A stretch of 64,000 nucleotides of DNA, taken from Cellvibrio mixtus subsp. mixtus J3-8 (lineage in GTDB: Bacteria > Pseudomonadota > Gammaproteobacteria > Pseudomonadales > Cellvibrionaceae). Every line of letters begins with the position of its first letter. The first letter of the stretch is position 1. The stretch spans positions 538,531 through 602,530 of the forward strand of contig NZ_KN266207.1 in NCBI RefSeq assembly GCF_000766945.1. Direction: 5' to 3'. The position numbers and the translations under genes were made by a program. Below, one piece after another: positions 33,629-42,802 of this stretch. The notes beneath the pieces were generated by a model. That model was not told the DNA's origin. It searched no databases and saw only the letters and a list, made by a program, of their open reading frames with translations.

Positions 33629-35680
33629 CTAACGTTTATTCTTAATCAAATCCCGAATTAAAAAACGAGCCGGATTCAAGGCATTGACCAGGTCACTGGC
33701 GACGGGTTGGGGTTCGTTGTTGATGTAGGCGGCGAGTATTTCGGCGCACAGCGGCGTGTAGGCGAGGCCGCGTGAGCCATGGCCGATATTGAGATACAAG
33801 CCGGGCAGATATTTCCCGGTAGCCTGAATAAATGCGCGTGAGTTTTTGCGTAGCGGGGCAAAACTGTCCAGCATTGCTGGTTCATCAGCCACAGGGCCAA
33901 CGGCGGGTAAATAATCGGGCAGGGTACAGCGGAAGGCGACACGGCCCTCAAGTGAGCTTTTATCCAAATTTTCCCATTCAGCCATGATGCTGCACAAAGG
34001 CGCACGCAAATTTTCCAGATTGGTTTCGTGGTCCTCAACGCGAAGTTCCCTGGACTCTTCTCGCAAATTAAATGTTGCTCCAGTGCAATGTACTCCGGCA
34101 TTCTCGGGAGCAATATAGCCCTCACTGCAAATCACACTTTTTATTGCCTGGCTGGGTGTTGTAGCTGGCAGGTAAGTAATTTGCCCGCGGATAGATTTAA
34201 TCGGTAGATGTTGGGTTTGCTCAAAACGTTGTGCATCACGTGCATTGGCGATAATCAAAACCTGCGCTTGTAATTCGCAATCCTTGTTAATGCACCAGCT
34301 ATTCTCTTCAGGGTGAATATCAAATGCAGTTGTATCCGTGATAATGCGAATAAGTGGGTGATTAACAAGTTGCTCGCAGAGTTTTGCCGGGTTTATCCAG
34401 CCCGCGTTCGGAAAATAAATTGCATTGAAAGGCAGCGGCACACCGGCAATTTCACTGGCGCTGGCGGCAGAAACGAATTGCACCAGTTCGTCCGCTGCTG
34501 CAAATTTTTCTCGTAATTGCGATTGCAGTAAGTGTTCTGAATCACTGTGTGCCAATTGCAATACACCGGTTTTGTCGCCAATATTTTTCCAATATCCTGA
34601 ATAAAAGGATTGTGCAAATTGCAAACTGGTTAAGTTAAATTCGGCTTGGGCTTCTTCTTTATGCGATAGTTTTGCATACAACACCCCTTGGGGATTGCCT
34701 GATGCTTCGGATGCAATTGCGTTATTGCGCTCAATTAGCGTGACCTTCCAGCCTCGTTCTGCAAGCGCGCGCGCACTGGTACAGCCGGCTAGCCCGGCCC
34801 CGATAATCAGCGCATGCTTCTCGTTATAAGCAGATGAATTCGTATTAATCGACCATGGCGAAGGAAAAACTGAAGCACTTTTATGTGCAGGTTGCGGATA
34901 AAAATAATCCTGGCGGCCATTGCGCATAACCGCTTTTAACATTTCACGTTTACGCCCGAATCCTGCTACCTTTTCGATAGTGAATCCGGCAAATTTCAAA
35001 CCTTTTTTAACTATCGCCGCCGCACTGAATGTGGCTGCGGTTGTTCCCGCATCACTTAATTGATGGATGCAAGAAAACAAATCCTCACTCCACATTTGCG
35101 GGTTTTTGGAGGGAGCGAAACCATCCAGAAACCAGGCATCAATTTTTGCAGAGTATTGGGAATAGAGCGGGTCTGTAGTTGTCAATAATTTGGAAAACCC
35201 ACGCGCAGCGTCATTGATGATTAGCGTGAGTTTGATTCGCCCATCCAAAAACGATAAGCGATAAAATCCCTCGCCAACGATGCAGGGATAAGCTTCAATT
35301 AGTTGTCGTGACAGATGTCCTAATTCAGGCCAAAGTGCCAATGCGCGCTTTAAATCATTTTTGTTCAGCGGGAATTTTTCTACGCTCACAAAATGTAATT
35401 GTGCGGAAGAGGGCGCAGTGGTTAACCATAATTCCCACGCGGCTAAAAAATTCAGGCCTGAACCAAAACCGGTTTCAGCAATGACGAAATGTGCTTTATC
35501 GGGGAGGGCCTTCCAGCGTTGCGCCAAGTGATTGTGTTGCAAAAAAACATGGCGGGTTTCTGCAAGGCCATTGGCCCGGGAAAAATAAACATCGCCAAAC
35601 ACACTGGATAATGGTTGCCCATCTTCATCCCAATTTAATTGGGCATAATGAATTTGGTCCTGGTATGGATTGCTGCTCAC
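33629..35680 (-). CDS. mnmC: Bifunctional tRNA modification enzyme MnmC
   Basis: MnmC finishes mnm5s2U at the tRNA wobble position. Its C-terminal FAD domain removes the carboxymethyl group, and its N-terminal domain methylates the product with SAM. The N-terminal methyltransferase motif is ETGFGSGLNFLAAWELW. The FAD domain starts near residue 289 (HALIIGAGLAGCTSARALAE). The start GTG at 35680 overlaps the stop of the flavodoxin gene (GTGA), implying translational coupling; 683 residues fit the family (E. coli 668). An in-frame ATG 33 bases upstream is less likely. Confidence 0.93.
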   Translation of the reverse strand: MSSNPYQDQIHYAQLNWDEDGQPLSSVFGDVYFSRANGLAETRHVFLQHNHLAQRWKALPDKAHFVIAETGFGSGLNFLAAWELWLTTAPSSAQLHFVSVEKFPLNKNDLKRALALWPELGHLSRQLIEAYPCIVGEGFYRLSFLDGRIKLTLIINDAARGFSKLLTTTDPLYSQYSAKIDAWFLDGFAPSKNPQMWSEDLFSCIHQLSDAGTTAATFSAAAIVKKGLKFAGFTIEKVAGFGRKREMLKAVMRNGRQDYFYPQPAHKSASVFPSPWSINTNSSAYNEKHALIIGAGLAGCTSARALAERGWKVTLIERNNAIASEASGNPQGVLYAKLSHKEEAQAEFNLTSLQFAQSFYSGYWKNIGDKTGVLQLAHSDSEHLLQSQLREKFAAADELVQFVSAASASEIAGVPLPFNAIYFPNAGWINPAKLCEQLVNHPLIRIITDTTAFDIHPEENSWCINKDCELQAQVLIIANARDAQRFEQTQHLPIKSIRGQITYLPATTPSQAIKSVICSEGYIAPENAGVHCTGATFNLREESRELRVEDHETNLENLRAPLCSIMAEWENLDKSSLEGRVAFRCTLPDYLPAVGPVADEPAMLDSFAPLRKNSRAFIQATGKYLPGLYLNIGHGSRGLAYTPLCAEILAAYINNEPQPVASDLVNALNPARFLIRDLIKNKR

Positions 35681-36201
35681 AGACCAAATTCTTCCAGTAC
35701 TTGCACGCACCATTGTTGAATTCGCGCATCACTCAATTGAAATTCATTTTCCTCATCCAGCGCCAGGCCCACAAAATAATTGCCATCGGGTGTCAGTGCT
35801 TTGGATGCTTCAAAGTCATAGCCTGCCCGCGGCCAGTAACCGCAGGGAATTGCTCCGCGATGCACTAATTTGCTGTGCAAATAACCCATGGCGTCCAGGA
35901 ACCATTCGGGGTATCCGACTTGGTCGCCCAAACCATAAAGCGCAATTTTTTTGCCGGTTAGATCCAATGAGTCCAGATCATCCCAAATGTCTTCCCAATT
36001 TTCTTGCAGCTCACCGTAATCCCAGGTCGGAATACCAAAAATTAAATAATCGTAGCCCTGGGTTTGAGCAATGGGTACGTCGGCAATGTTGAAAAAGTCG
36101 ACGCGATCTTCGCCAATAACGTTGCGTATTTTTTCACCGGCCATTTCGGTATAACACGTAGAGCTGCCGTAAAACAAACCGATCGTTTTGATATCGCTCA
36201 T
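35677..36201 (-). CDS. fldB: Flavodoxin FldB
   Basis: A long-chain flavodoxin of 174 residues that carries FMN and passes electrons to cytosolic enzymes. The FMN phosphate loop is LFYGSSTCYTE. PTWDYGELQENWEDIW and GLGDQVGYPEWF are flavodoxin hallmarks, and the ending GYDFEASKALTPDGNYFVGL with ALDEENEFQL matches FldB. The ATG at 36201 gives the family N-terminus (MSDIKTIGLFYGSS). It overlaps mnmC by four bases and follows the MioC-like gene by 20 bases, so all are likely one transcript. Confidence 0.88.
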   Translation of the reverse strand: MSDIKTIGLFYGSSTCYTEMAGEKIRNVIGEDRVDFFNIADVPIAQTQGYDYLIFGIPTWDYGELQENWEDIWDDLDSLDLTGKKIALYGLGDQVGYPEWFLDAMGYLHSKLVHRGAIPCGYWPRAGYDFEASKALTPDGNYFVGLALDEENEFQLSDARIQQWCVQVLEEFGL

Positions 36202-36221
36202 AGCAATCACTTAAATCATTT

Positions 36222-36668
36222 TTAAATCAGTTGTGCCCATTGTTGTACCCAATCGCGTGCAAGGGTAGCGGGATCATCGCCGCTGCATGCATCAATTACC
36301 AGCGGATCGCCAATTCGCTGTGCCCCTAAATCTTCGAACGCTGCATCCAGCGCTTTGCCGCCTTCGTTGAAGGTTGTATAGCTGCTGTCTGCCAGATTAA
36401 TCACCCCGTAGCGGCGCCCGGCAATACGTGGATAGTCGCGGGTGAGATGTAAATAGAGGGGTTGGATATTGTCGGGCAATTCTCCGGAACCGGTATTTGA
36501 ATGGCATAACAGGATAATTTCATCAGGGTCACGCGCGAGGTCTTCAGCCCTGGCGTAGGTATTCAGTGATACATCATGGCCCAATTTACGGAGTTCATCG
36601 GCTACCAATTCGCCAACCTGCTCTGCACCACCGTAGACGCTACCGATAAAAATCTGCACTTTGCTCAT
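36222..36668 (-). CDS. MioC-like short flavodoxin domain protein
   Basis: A 148-residue flavodoxin-like protein beginning MSKVQIFIGSVYGGAEQV, where GSVYGGAE is the FMN phosphate loop. LCHSNTGSGELPDNI and YGVINLADSSYTTF follow. The sequence resembles MioC/CysJ-type flavodoxins that act in biotin synthase or sulfite reductase electron transfer. It is encoded between trmL (41 bases away) and fldB in an apparent operon. Partner enzyme unknown. Confidence 0.8.
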   Translation of the reverse strand: MSKVQIFIGSVYGGAEQVGELVADELRKLGHDVSLNTYARAEDLARDPDEIILLCHSNTGSGELPDNIQPLYLHLTRDYPRIAGRRYGVINLADSSYTTFNEGGKALDAAFEDLGAQRIGDPLVIDACSGDDPATLARDWVQQWAQLI

Positions 36669-36709
36669 GGGATTAGTCTCATGGATTCGCCTTAATTCAG
36701 GCGCTGCTG

Positions 36710-37174
36710 CTAAAGCGCGCCAGCATACCCTAATTGACGCCAGGCTTCATAAACCATTACGGCCACGGCATTGGACAAATTCATACTTCTACTATTTGCC
36801 ACCATAGGAATGCGCAATACCCGATCGGTTGGCAATGACGCGCGAATCGAGGCGGGCAGGCCACGGGACTCAGGGCCGAACAATAAATAATCGCCTGGTT
36901 GGAATTGTGCATCACTGTGGCAGCGCACACCTTTTGTGCTCAATGCAAAAATTCGCGTCGCGTTCGTCGTATTTAAAAATGCATCCCAATTTGCGTGAAT
37001 ATGTACGTCCTGTGTTTCGGCGTAGTCCATTCCCGCTCGCGTTACGCTTTTTTCGTCCAATTTAAATCCCAGGGGTTCAATCAAATGCAACTGACAACCG
37101 GTGTTGGCTGCAAGTCGAATGATGTTTCCGGTGTTAGGGGGAATTTCCGGTTCAAAAAGAACTATGTTCAACAT
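36710..37174 (-). CDS. trmL: tRNA (cytidine/uridine-2'-O)-methyltransferase TrmL
   Basis: TrmL is a SPOUT methyltransferase that 2'-O-methylates the wobble base of leucine tRNAs. [51 protein letters not shown] and [18 protein letters not shown] are diagnostic. The 154 residues fit (E. coli 157). It is the first gene of a minus-strand run containing two flavodoxins and mnmC, so two wobble-base modification enzymes are grouped. It is divergent from the MSHA locus, whose first gene starts 25 bases away. Confidence 0.94.
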   Translation of the reverse strand: MLNIVLFEPEIPPNTGNIIRLAANTGCQLHLIEPLGFKLDEKSVTRAGMDYAETQDVHIHANWDAFLNTTNATRIFALSTKGVRCHSDAQFQPGDYLLFGPESRGLPASIRASLPTDRVLRIPMVANSRSMNLSNAVAVMVYEAWRQLGYAGAL

Positions 37175-37199
37175 TTGGCGTTTTCACCCTTTATGGTCT

Positions 37200-38273
37200 A
37201 TGTTTTTTGTTAAACGTTATGTTTCCGGCGCCAATTATAAGCAAGAGTTATTAAATCGTTTGCACAATTTTTCGGCCATTCATTCACGCACCTTAGCTCG
37301 GCTAACGGGAAAACGAGAATCAACTTTGAACGGGATTGCGGAAAAAATAACCAGGATTTTGCGTGCTAGTCGTAGCCAGAATCAAACATTAGGGGTTGAG
37401 TTTACCCCTGAGGGTGTTGCTTTCGCCCATGTTCAACGGCCTGCCACACAACAACCTCTATTATCCCATTGTGAGTTTTTGCCAATCGAAGACGGTGTTG
37501 ACCAAGCCGATATATTGCGTTCCCGTTTAACAAAACTGGGAGTGCATAATGTGCCGTGCAATTTAGTAATGGCTGCCGGTAATTACCAATTAATTCTGGG
37601 TGAAGCACCTAAAGTTCCACAGGAGGAATTGGCTGATGCATTGCGTTGGCGTGTAAAAGACCTGGTGCAATTCCCTATTGCAGAAGCGGTTGTTGACGCG
37701 TTTTTTTTGCCGGAAGACAGCGCGCGTGGTGGTAATCGCATGGCGTATGCGGTAGTTGCCCAGCGCAAACAAGTAGAAGCGCAAGTCAGCCTGGCACGGG
37801 CAAGTGGCCTTGAATTAAAAAATATTGATATTGCCGAACTTGTGTTACGTAACCTTGCGGAGAGTTGTTGCGATACCAAACGTGGTGTGGCGATTGTCAA
37901 GTTGCAGCAAGGTGGTGGTAGCTTACAAATTATTCGTGATGGAAACCTTTATTTATCCCGTCAATTTTCACTGGCGTACAACGCCGGCTTACTGGACGAC
38001 CTACCGACTGATTCCCTTGTATTGGAACTGCAACGTTCGCTGGATTATTTTGAGCGGCAAATGCGCCAGGTTCCGCCCAGTCATGTTTATTTGTGTGGTG
38101 AAAATGTTACTGCCGATAAACTCACTCCGGAAATTCGTAATGCGGTGGCCGTTAGCATCAATCTGCTAAACCTTGGAAATGGTTTGCAAGTTGCCGATGG
38201 TATTCCCGACCACAGCTTATCCCTGTGTTTGCATGCAGTAGGTGCTGCCTTGCGCCAGGACCAGGTGGGGTGA
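37200..38273 (+). CDS. mshI: MSHA biogenesis protein MshI (PilM-like)
   Basis: MshI is the cytosolic, actin-like platform protein of the mannose-sensitive hemagglutinin pilus, equivalent to PilM. The recognisable core starts at TLGVEFTPEGVAFAHVQ and ends SLCLHAVGAALRQDQ, with the PilM-like ALRWRVKDLVQFPIAEAVVD in the middle. The start is uncertain: the ATG at 37200 (357 residues) or a TTG at 37326 nearer the conserved core. The first 40 residues look like an extension. It begins a run of 16 same-strand genes. Confidence 0.85.
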   Translation: MFFVKRYVSGANYKQELLNRLHNFSAIHSRTLARLTGKRESTLNGIAEKITRILRASRSQNQTLGVEFTPEGVAFAHVQRPATQQPLLSHCEFLPIEDGVDQADILRSRLTKLGVHNVPCNLVMAAGNYQLILGEAPKVPQEELADALRWRVKDLVQFPIAEAVVDAFFLPEDSARGGNRMAYAVVAQRKQVEAQVSLARASGLELKNIDIAELVLRNLAESCCDTKRGVAIVKLQQGGGSLQIIRDGNLYLSRQFSLAYNAGLLDDLPTDSLVLELQRSLDYFERQMRQVPPSHVYLCGENVTADKLTPEIRNAVAVSINLLNLGNGLQVADGIPDHSLSLCLHAVGAALRQDQVG

Positions 38274-38279
38274 GCTAAC

Positions 38280-38957
38280 ATGCAACAGATCAATTTATAT
38301 TTACCGGAATTTCAACCCAATCGCGAACCATTACGCAGCGTGCATATGCTCTGGGGAGTGGTGATATTTATCGGGTTGTTATTACTGGTGAGTTATTTCA
38401 GCGCGCGCAGCAATCGTACATTAGCAGAACAAGTTGATAGGAATCGTGCGCAACTGGATCAATTAAAAAGCCAGGCAACACAATTGGAGCAGCAAAAACC
38501 CGCGAGTAATATTGTTGATCTCGATGCCCAGATTGTAAAACTTTCCCAAGAGTTAAGTCGGCGCGATCAGGTCTTCCGGGTAATTGCCAACAAAAATATT
38601 GGTAACAACATTGGTTTCTCTGCGCATTTGCAGGCTTTGGGACGGCAATCGTTGAGCACTGTTAGCCTTGAGGCTTTCTCGTTGATGTATGGGGGAAATT
38701 ACCTGGAGTTCGCGGGTAAAACCCGTTCAGTAGATCAAATCCCGTTATACATTCAGCGTTTGCGGAACGAGCCGGTATTTAGCAGCGCAGCATTTGGCGT
38801 ATTACATGCCAGGCCGCAAGAAAAAAATGCCGGTGTTTTCGAATTCTCACTGACAAAAGAAAGCACTATAGGCGTGCCGGATGAACCAAAAACAGCGGTT
38901 CAAATGTTATTGGAAGAAAATGAGGAAGTTAACCGGCAATCGCGAGGACAACACTAA
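38280..38957 (+). CDS. PilN-like MSHA assembly protein (MshI2)
   Basis: A 225-residue bitopic inner-membrane protein: MQQINLYLPEFQPNREPL in the cytosol (the INLxLP motif through which PilN-type proteins bind PilM), one transmembrane helix at residues 22-42, and a periplasmic part with a coiled coil (residues 45-100). It matches the fimbrial assembly PilN domain. It sits between the PilM-like and PilO-like genes, and its stop codon overlaps the next start (TAATG). Confidence 0.85.
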   Translation: MQQINLYLPEFQPNREPLRSVHMLWGVVIFIGLLLLVSYFSARSNRTLAEQVDRNRAQLDQLKSQATQLEQQKPASNIVDLDAQIVKLSQELSRRDQVFRVIANKNIGNNIGFSAHLQALGRQSLSTVSLEAFSLMYGGNYLEFAGKTRSVDQIPLYIQRLRNEPVFSSAAFGVLHARPQEKNAGVFEFSLTKESTIGVPDEPKTAVQMLLEENEEVNRQSRGQH

Positions 38958-39646
38958 TGCCAGACGCGATCCAGCAATTAATGGAAAAAATAGATAGCCG
39001 TATTCTGCGTGAACGGGTATTAATTTTTATCACATTACTGGCAATAATTTTTTTATTGTGGAATTTGTTATTGCAAGGGCGTTTTGATGATGAACACAAA
39101 CGCCTTGAACTTGAAGCTCAACGTGTCAGCGCCGAGCAAACAGCGCTTGAGGTTCATATCTCCGAATTAACACAAGCATTGGTCAATGATCCGACAGTGG
39201 TAAAAAAGAATGAAATTATTCAACTAAACCAGCGCATTAAAGATGTTGAAACTAATGTGTCCGGTTTATCCCAAGGCTTGATTAGGGCAAGCCAATTACC
39301 TAAAGCCCTGGAGGACGTGTTACAAAAAACGGCTGCTATCAATGTCCTGCAAGTGCGTACTTTACCCGCGAGTGAACTACGCCTGGCCGCCAAAAAAGTA
39401 GAAACTTCTCCATCGACATCACCAGCACCACAAGAAGAAAGTGGTACAGGTGTTTATAAGCATGCTGTATTGATTCGTGTCAGCGGTAGCTACTCTCAAC
39501 TCCTGAAATTAATGGCGGAAATTGAATCGCTGCAATGGAAATTTTATTGGGAGTCATTGGACTACCGGGTAACCCGCTATCCGGACGCAACAATCGACAT
39601 TCGTGTCTTTACATTAAGTTCAGAGGAGGGGCTGCTCGGTGTTTAA
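38957..39646 (+). CDS. mshJ: MSHA biogenesis protein MshJ (PilO-like)
   Basis: A 229-residue inner-membrane protein with one transmembrane helix (residues 19-40), a coiled coil (residues 45-115) and a periplasmic ferredoxin-like domain near the C-terminus (HAVLIRVSGSYSQLLKLMAE), the layout of PilO/MshJ. It would pair with the PilN-like protein in the alignment complex. It overlaps the previous gene by one base and the next by eight. Confidence 0.85.
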   Translation: MPDAIQQLMEKIDSRILRERVLIFITLLAIIFLLWNLLLQGRFDDEHKRLELEAQRVSAEQTALEVHISELTQALVNDPTVVKKNEIIQLNQRIKDVETNVSGLSQGLIRASQLPKALEDVLQKTAAINVLQVRTLPASELRLAAKKVETSPSTSPAPQEESGTGVYKHAVLIRVSGSYSQLLKLMAEIESLQWKFYWESLDYRVTRYPDATIDIRVFTLSSEEGLLGV

Positions 39647-39977
39647 GTGGCTGACCCTATTACTCGTGGTAGTTTCCACTGCTGTTTGGGCTGAGCCTGG
39701 TGGAAATGATGGCGTACGCGATCCAACAACTCCGCTTGGACATATGTCGGGATTTGCAGGTAATCAAGGCGAAGCAACCCTGGTGCTTGATTCCGTTTTG
39801 ATTGGCACCAAACGCAAACTTGCCATTATTAATGGTGAAACATTGCGAGAAGGACAAGTTTTACCTGGCAGTAATGGAATAAAAGTGCAACGCATCCTTC
39901 CGCAAACGGTGGTGTTGCAGCAAGGCGAAAAGACCTGGGTATTAAGTATGTCCCCTGGCGTTATGAAAAAACATTAA
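39639..39977 (+). CDS. mshK: MSHA biogenesis protein MshK (PilP-like)
   Basis: A 112-residue periplasmic protein with a signal peptide (cleavage near VWAEP) and a compact beta domain (LDSVLIGTKRKLAIINGETL, LPGSNGIKVQRI) as in PilP-type proteins that link the inner-membrane platform to the secretin. The start is GTG at 39639 with AGGAGG nine bases upstream, inside mshJ. It precedes the secretin gene, as expected. Confidence 0.82.
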   Translation: MFKWLTLLLVVVSTAVWAEPGGNDGVRDPTTPLGHMSGFAGNQGEATLVLDSVLIGTKRKLAIINGETLREGQVLPGSNGIKVQRILPQTVVLQQGEKTWVLSMSPGVMKKH

Positions 39978-40007
39978 TTGGCAGTAAGCCTAATTGAGGC
40001 AGTTATA

Positions 40008-41846
40008 ATGCTCATCAGATCCGAATTTCATCAGCCATCATTTGCTGCGCCCGCGCGGTGGTTGCTGCATGTGATAATTGTATTAAGCCTGTCAATGTTG
40101 ATAGCTTGTTCATCCAATAACACTAATAAAAAGTTGATTACGGAAGATGCAGTTGATCAGGTTGTAGAGCAGCAGCGGGAACAGCGAAAAACACCAGCCG
40201 CTGTGCCAGGGGAGGTTAGTAAAACGCTGCTGGATAATCAGGCTATTGCGACTGGAGGTGCAATAAAAAATAGCCGTGATCGCTTTGATGTCTCTGTGCG
40301 AAATGTTCCTGCCCAGGCTTTTTTTCTGGGATTGGTGAATGGCACAGGGGTCAATCTGGTTGTGCACCCGGAAGTAAATGGCAGCATTACACTGGATTTA
40401 AAAAATGTCACTGTGGATGAAGTGTTGCGAGTGACGCGTGATATTTACGGTTATGAATTCAAGCTGGAGCGTGGTATTTACACGGTTTATGCAAATGCTT
40501 TGCGAACCGAGGTTTTTCAAATTAATTACCTGGATGTGCAACGCGTCGGCGTTTCTGACACCAGTGTGATGATCGGGCGTGCACAAACATCCGGAGGCAA
40601 TAATACCAATGCGAATTCCGGTGGTAACAATGCTACTGCAAATGAAAATGCCAATTTGCTATCCATGATCGAAAGTGTGCAGAAACAAAATCAGGATGGC
40701 AATGGTAACAGTGGTAGTGGTTCAGCGCTCACGCCCGGCTCCCGCGTACAAACGTTGAATCGCACTGATTTCTGGTCATCCCTGGAGAAAACAATTGTTT
40801 CCATCATTGGTGGTGAAAGTCAAAATCGGTCAGTGATGGTTACGCCGCAGGCGGGTATGATTGTCGTAAAAGCTATGCCTAACGAATTGAGCGCAGTCCG
40901 TAGTTTTCTGGAGCGATCAGAGTTGAGTGTAAAGCGCCAGGTTATTCTTGAGGCAAAAATTCTCGAAGTGCGTTTGAGCGAAGGTTTTGAGGCCGGTGTT
41001 AACTGGGGGGCAATTAGTGGGCAGATAGCGGCCGCAAAAAATCTGGAAGATGGATTTTTGCTAAATACCGATGGCTCGTCTGAAGTTGGTGAGTTTAGAT
41101 CGCTTACCAGAACTTATACTTATTTTAATAGCAATGGTGATCTGGTAACCACACAAGTTCCTGCACGGGAAAAAATAGGTGGCACAATTGCCGGGTTAAT
41201 TCAGGTGACGGATATCACCAAGCTTCTCTCTTTATTAGAAACACAAGGGACCGTGCAAGTGCTTTCCAGTCCACGTGTATCCACAGTAAACAATCAAAAA
41301 GCAGTAATTCGTGTGGGTTCTGATGAATATTTTGTAACCGGGATTTCCAGCAATCAAACTGCCAACGCGGCTGCTATCACGAGTACACCCAATATTGAAT
41401 TGTCATCATTTTTTAGTGGAATATCCTTGGATGTAACGCCCCAAATTTCTGAAAGTGGTGAAGTGATATTACACATCCATCCCGTTGTCAGTGAAGTCAC
41501 TGATCAGCAGAAAGTATTTACCGTTGGAGATGAGGAGTTTTCTTTACCTTTGGCGCTACGTGGTGTGCGTGAATCGGATAGCATCGTTAAAGCATCAAGC
41601 GGGCAGGTCATCGTATTGGGAGGATTAATGACAGAATCCTCGAATGCGACTAATGGCAAGCGCCCATTATTGGGTGATATTCCAGGTGTTAATGCGTTAT
41701 TCCGCACCAAACAAAAATCCAAAGCAAAAACCGAATTGGTTATTTTGTTGCGCCCTATAGTCGTAGAGCAAAATACCTGGAATGAGCAACTCAATGAAGT
41801 ACAAAACACTATGCAACAAATGGGCGAGGCCTATAGAAACAAATAG
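40008..41846 (+). CDS. mshL: MSHA secretin MshL
   Basis: MshL forms the outer-membrane ring through which the pilus leaves the cell. The ATG at 40008 has GAGG eight bases upstream. The signal peptide ends in a lipobox (SMLIAC), so the protein is a lipoprotein. A secretin N domain (VSVRNVPAQAFFLGLVNGTG) is followed by a repeat-like domain interrupted by an Asn-rich insert near residues 205-250, and the secretin core (VQVLSSPRVSTVNNQKAVIR, VIVLGGLMTESSN) ends the protein. The 612 residues fit the family. Confidence 0.93.
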   Translation: MLIRSEFHQPSFAAPARWLLHVIIVLSLSMLIACSSNNTNKKLITEDAVDQVVEQQREQRKTPAAVPGEVSKTLLDNQAIATGGAIKNSRDRFDVSVRNVPAQAFFLGLVNGTGVNLVVHPEVNGSITLDLKNVTVDEVLRVTRDIYGYEFKLERGIYTVYANALRTEVFQINYLDVQRVGVSDTSVMIGRAQTSGGNNTNANSGGNNATANENANLLSMIESVQKQNQDGNGNSGSGSALTPGSRVQTLNRTDFWSSLEKTIVSIIGGESQNRSVMVTPQAGMIVVKAMPNELSAVRSFLERSELSVKRQVILEAKILEVRLSEGFEAGVNWGAISGQIAAAKNLEDGFLLNTDGSSEVGEFRSLTRTYTYFNSNGDLVTTQVPAREKIGGTIAGLIQVTDITKLLSLLETQGTVQVLSSPRVSTVNNQKAVIRVGSDEYFVTGISSNQTANAAAITSTPNIELSSFFSGISLDVTPQISESGEVILHIHPVVSEVTDQQKVFTVGDEEFSLPLALRGVRESDSIVKASSGQVIVLGGLMTESSNATNGKRPLLGDIPGVNALFRTKQKSKAKTELVILLRPIVVEQNTWNEQLNEVQNTMQQMGEAYRNK

Positions 41847-41881
41847 CGAACATTAATACATGTTTGCAGGCGAGGTTTCCC

Positions 41882-42802
41882 ATGTATCGACAACATTTTG
41901 GATTAAACGAGCACCCTTTTTCATTAACACCGGACACGCAATTTTATTTTAATAGCCAAAGCCACCGCGAAGTGTTGAGTACTTTGCTTTTGGCATTACG
42001 CCACAGTGAAGGCTTCATAAAAATTGTGGGAGAGGTGGGGACCGGAAAAACACTTCTCAGTCGCAAGTTGCTTGCCAGCCTGGGTGAAAATTTTATTACT
42101 GCTTACATTCCCAATCCTTATTTAACACCTGATGAGCTTAAATGGTTTCTTGCGGAAGAAATCGGGATAGCGTATTCACCGGAAATACCTTCCTATCAAT
42201 TACTTAAAGAAATCAATTTGCGCCTGGTGGAACTTGCACAACAAAAACGGCAAGTTGTTTTGATTGTGGATGAAGCCCAGGCAATGCCACGTGAGACAAT
42301 AGAAGCCCTGCGCCTGTTAACTAATTTGGAAACTGAAAAAAGTAAATTATTACAAGTTGTTTTATTCGGGCAACCCGAGTTGGACGAATTGTTGGATCGA
42401 CCTGATTTACGCCAGCTTAAACAACGTATTGTGTTTGCTGAATATCTTCAGACTATTCCCAAATCCAGTTTGGGCGATTATCTGTCTTATCGTTTAAGTT
42501 CAGCGGGTTATCGCGGCGCATTATTATTTTCGCCGACGGCAATTGGTTTATTGTACAAAGCATCTGCCGGTGTTCCCCGGTTGATTAATGTCATTGCGCA
42601 TAAAGCATTATTGGCCGCTTATGGGCAAGGCGCAGAACGTGTCAATCGACAGCACATGATGCGCGCAATTATGGATACAGCTGAAAGCCGCTCGTTAGGG
42701 CGTTGGTTGGCGCGGCGCGATTTTTGGTTATGGCCATCACTTGCTGCCGGCGCAGCGGTGCTTATTGTATTGGCGCCTGGCTTATTGAGCGGTGCATCAT
42801 GA
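41882..42802 (+). CDS. mshM: MSHA ATPase-like protein MshM (ExeA-like)
   Basis: An AAA ATPase of the ExeA/GspA type. MYRQHFGLNEHPFSLTPD is the family N-terminus. Walker A GEVGTGKT lies near residue 50, Walker B VVLIVDEAQ near 125. A hydrophobic C-terminal segment (residues 280-303) anchors it in the inner membrane. The ATG at 41882 has GAGG six bases upstream. The last four bases overlap the mshN start (ATGA). It probably helps insert the secretin or reorganise peptidoglycan. Confidence 0.9.
   Translation: MYRQHFGLNEHPFSLTPDTQFYFNSQSHREVLSTLLLALRHSEGFIKIVGEVGTGKTLLSRKLLASLGENFITAYIPNPYLTPDELKWFLAEEIGIAYSPEIPSYQLLKEINLRLVELAQQKRQVVLIVDEAQAMPRETIEALRLLTNLETEKSKLLQVVLFGQPELDELLDRPDLRQLKQRIVFAEYLQTIPKSSLGDYLSYRLSSAGYRGALLFSPTAIGLLYKASAGVPRLINVIAHKALLAAYGQGAERVNRQHMMRAIMDTAESRSLGRWLARRDFWLWPSLAAGAAVLIVLAPGLLSGAS

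Noticed and set aside
33102-33632. Plus-strand open frame of 176 codons
   Set aside because: It lies opposite the ComFB-like gene, has a low-complexity aromatic composition and no family features; the minus-strand gene has a ribosome-binding site and a recognisable domain.
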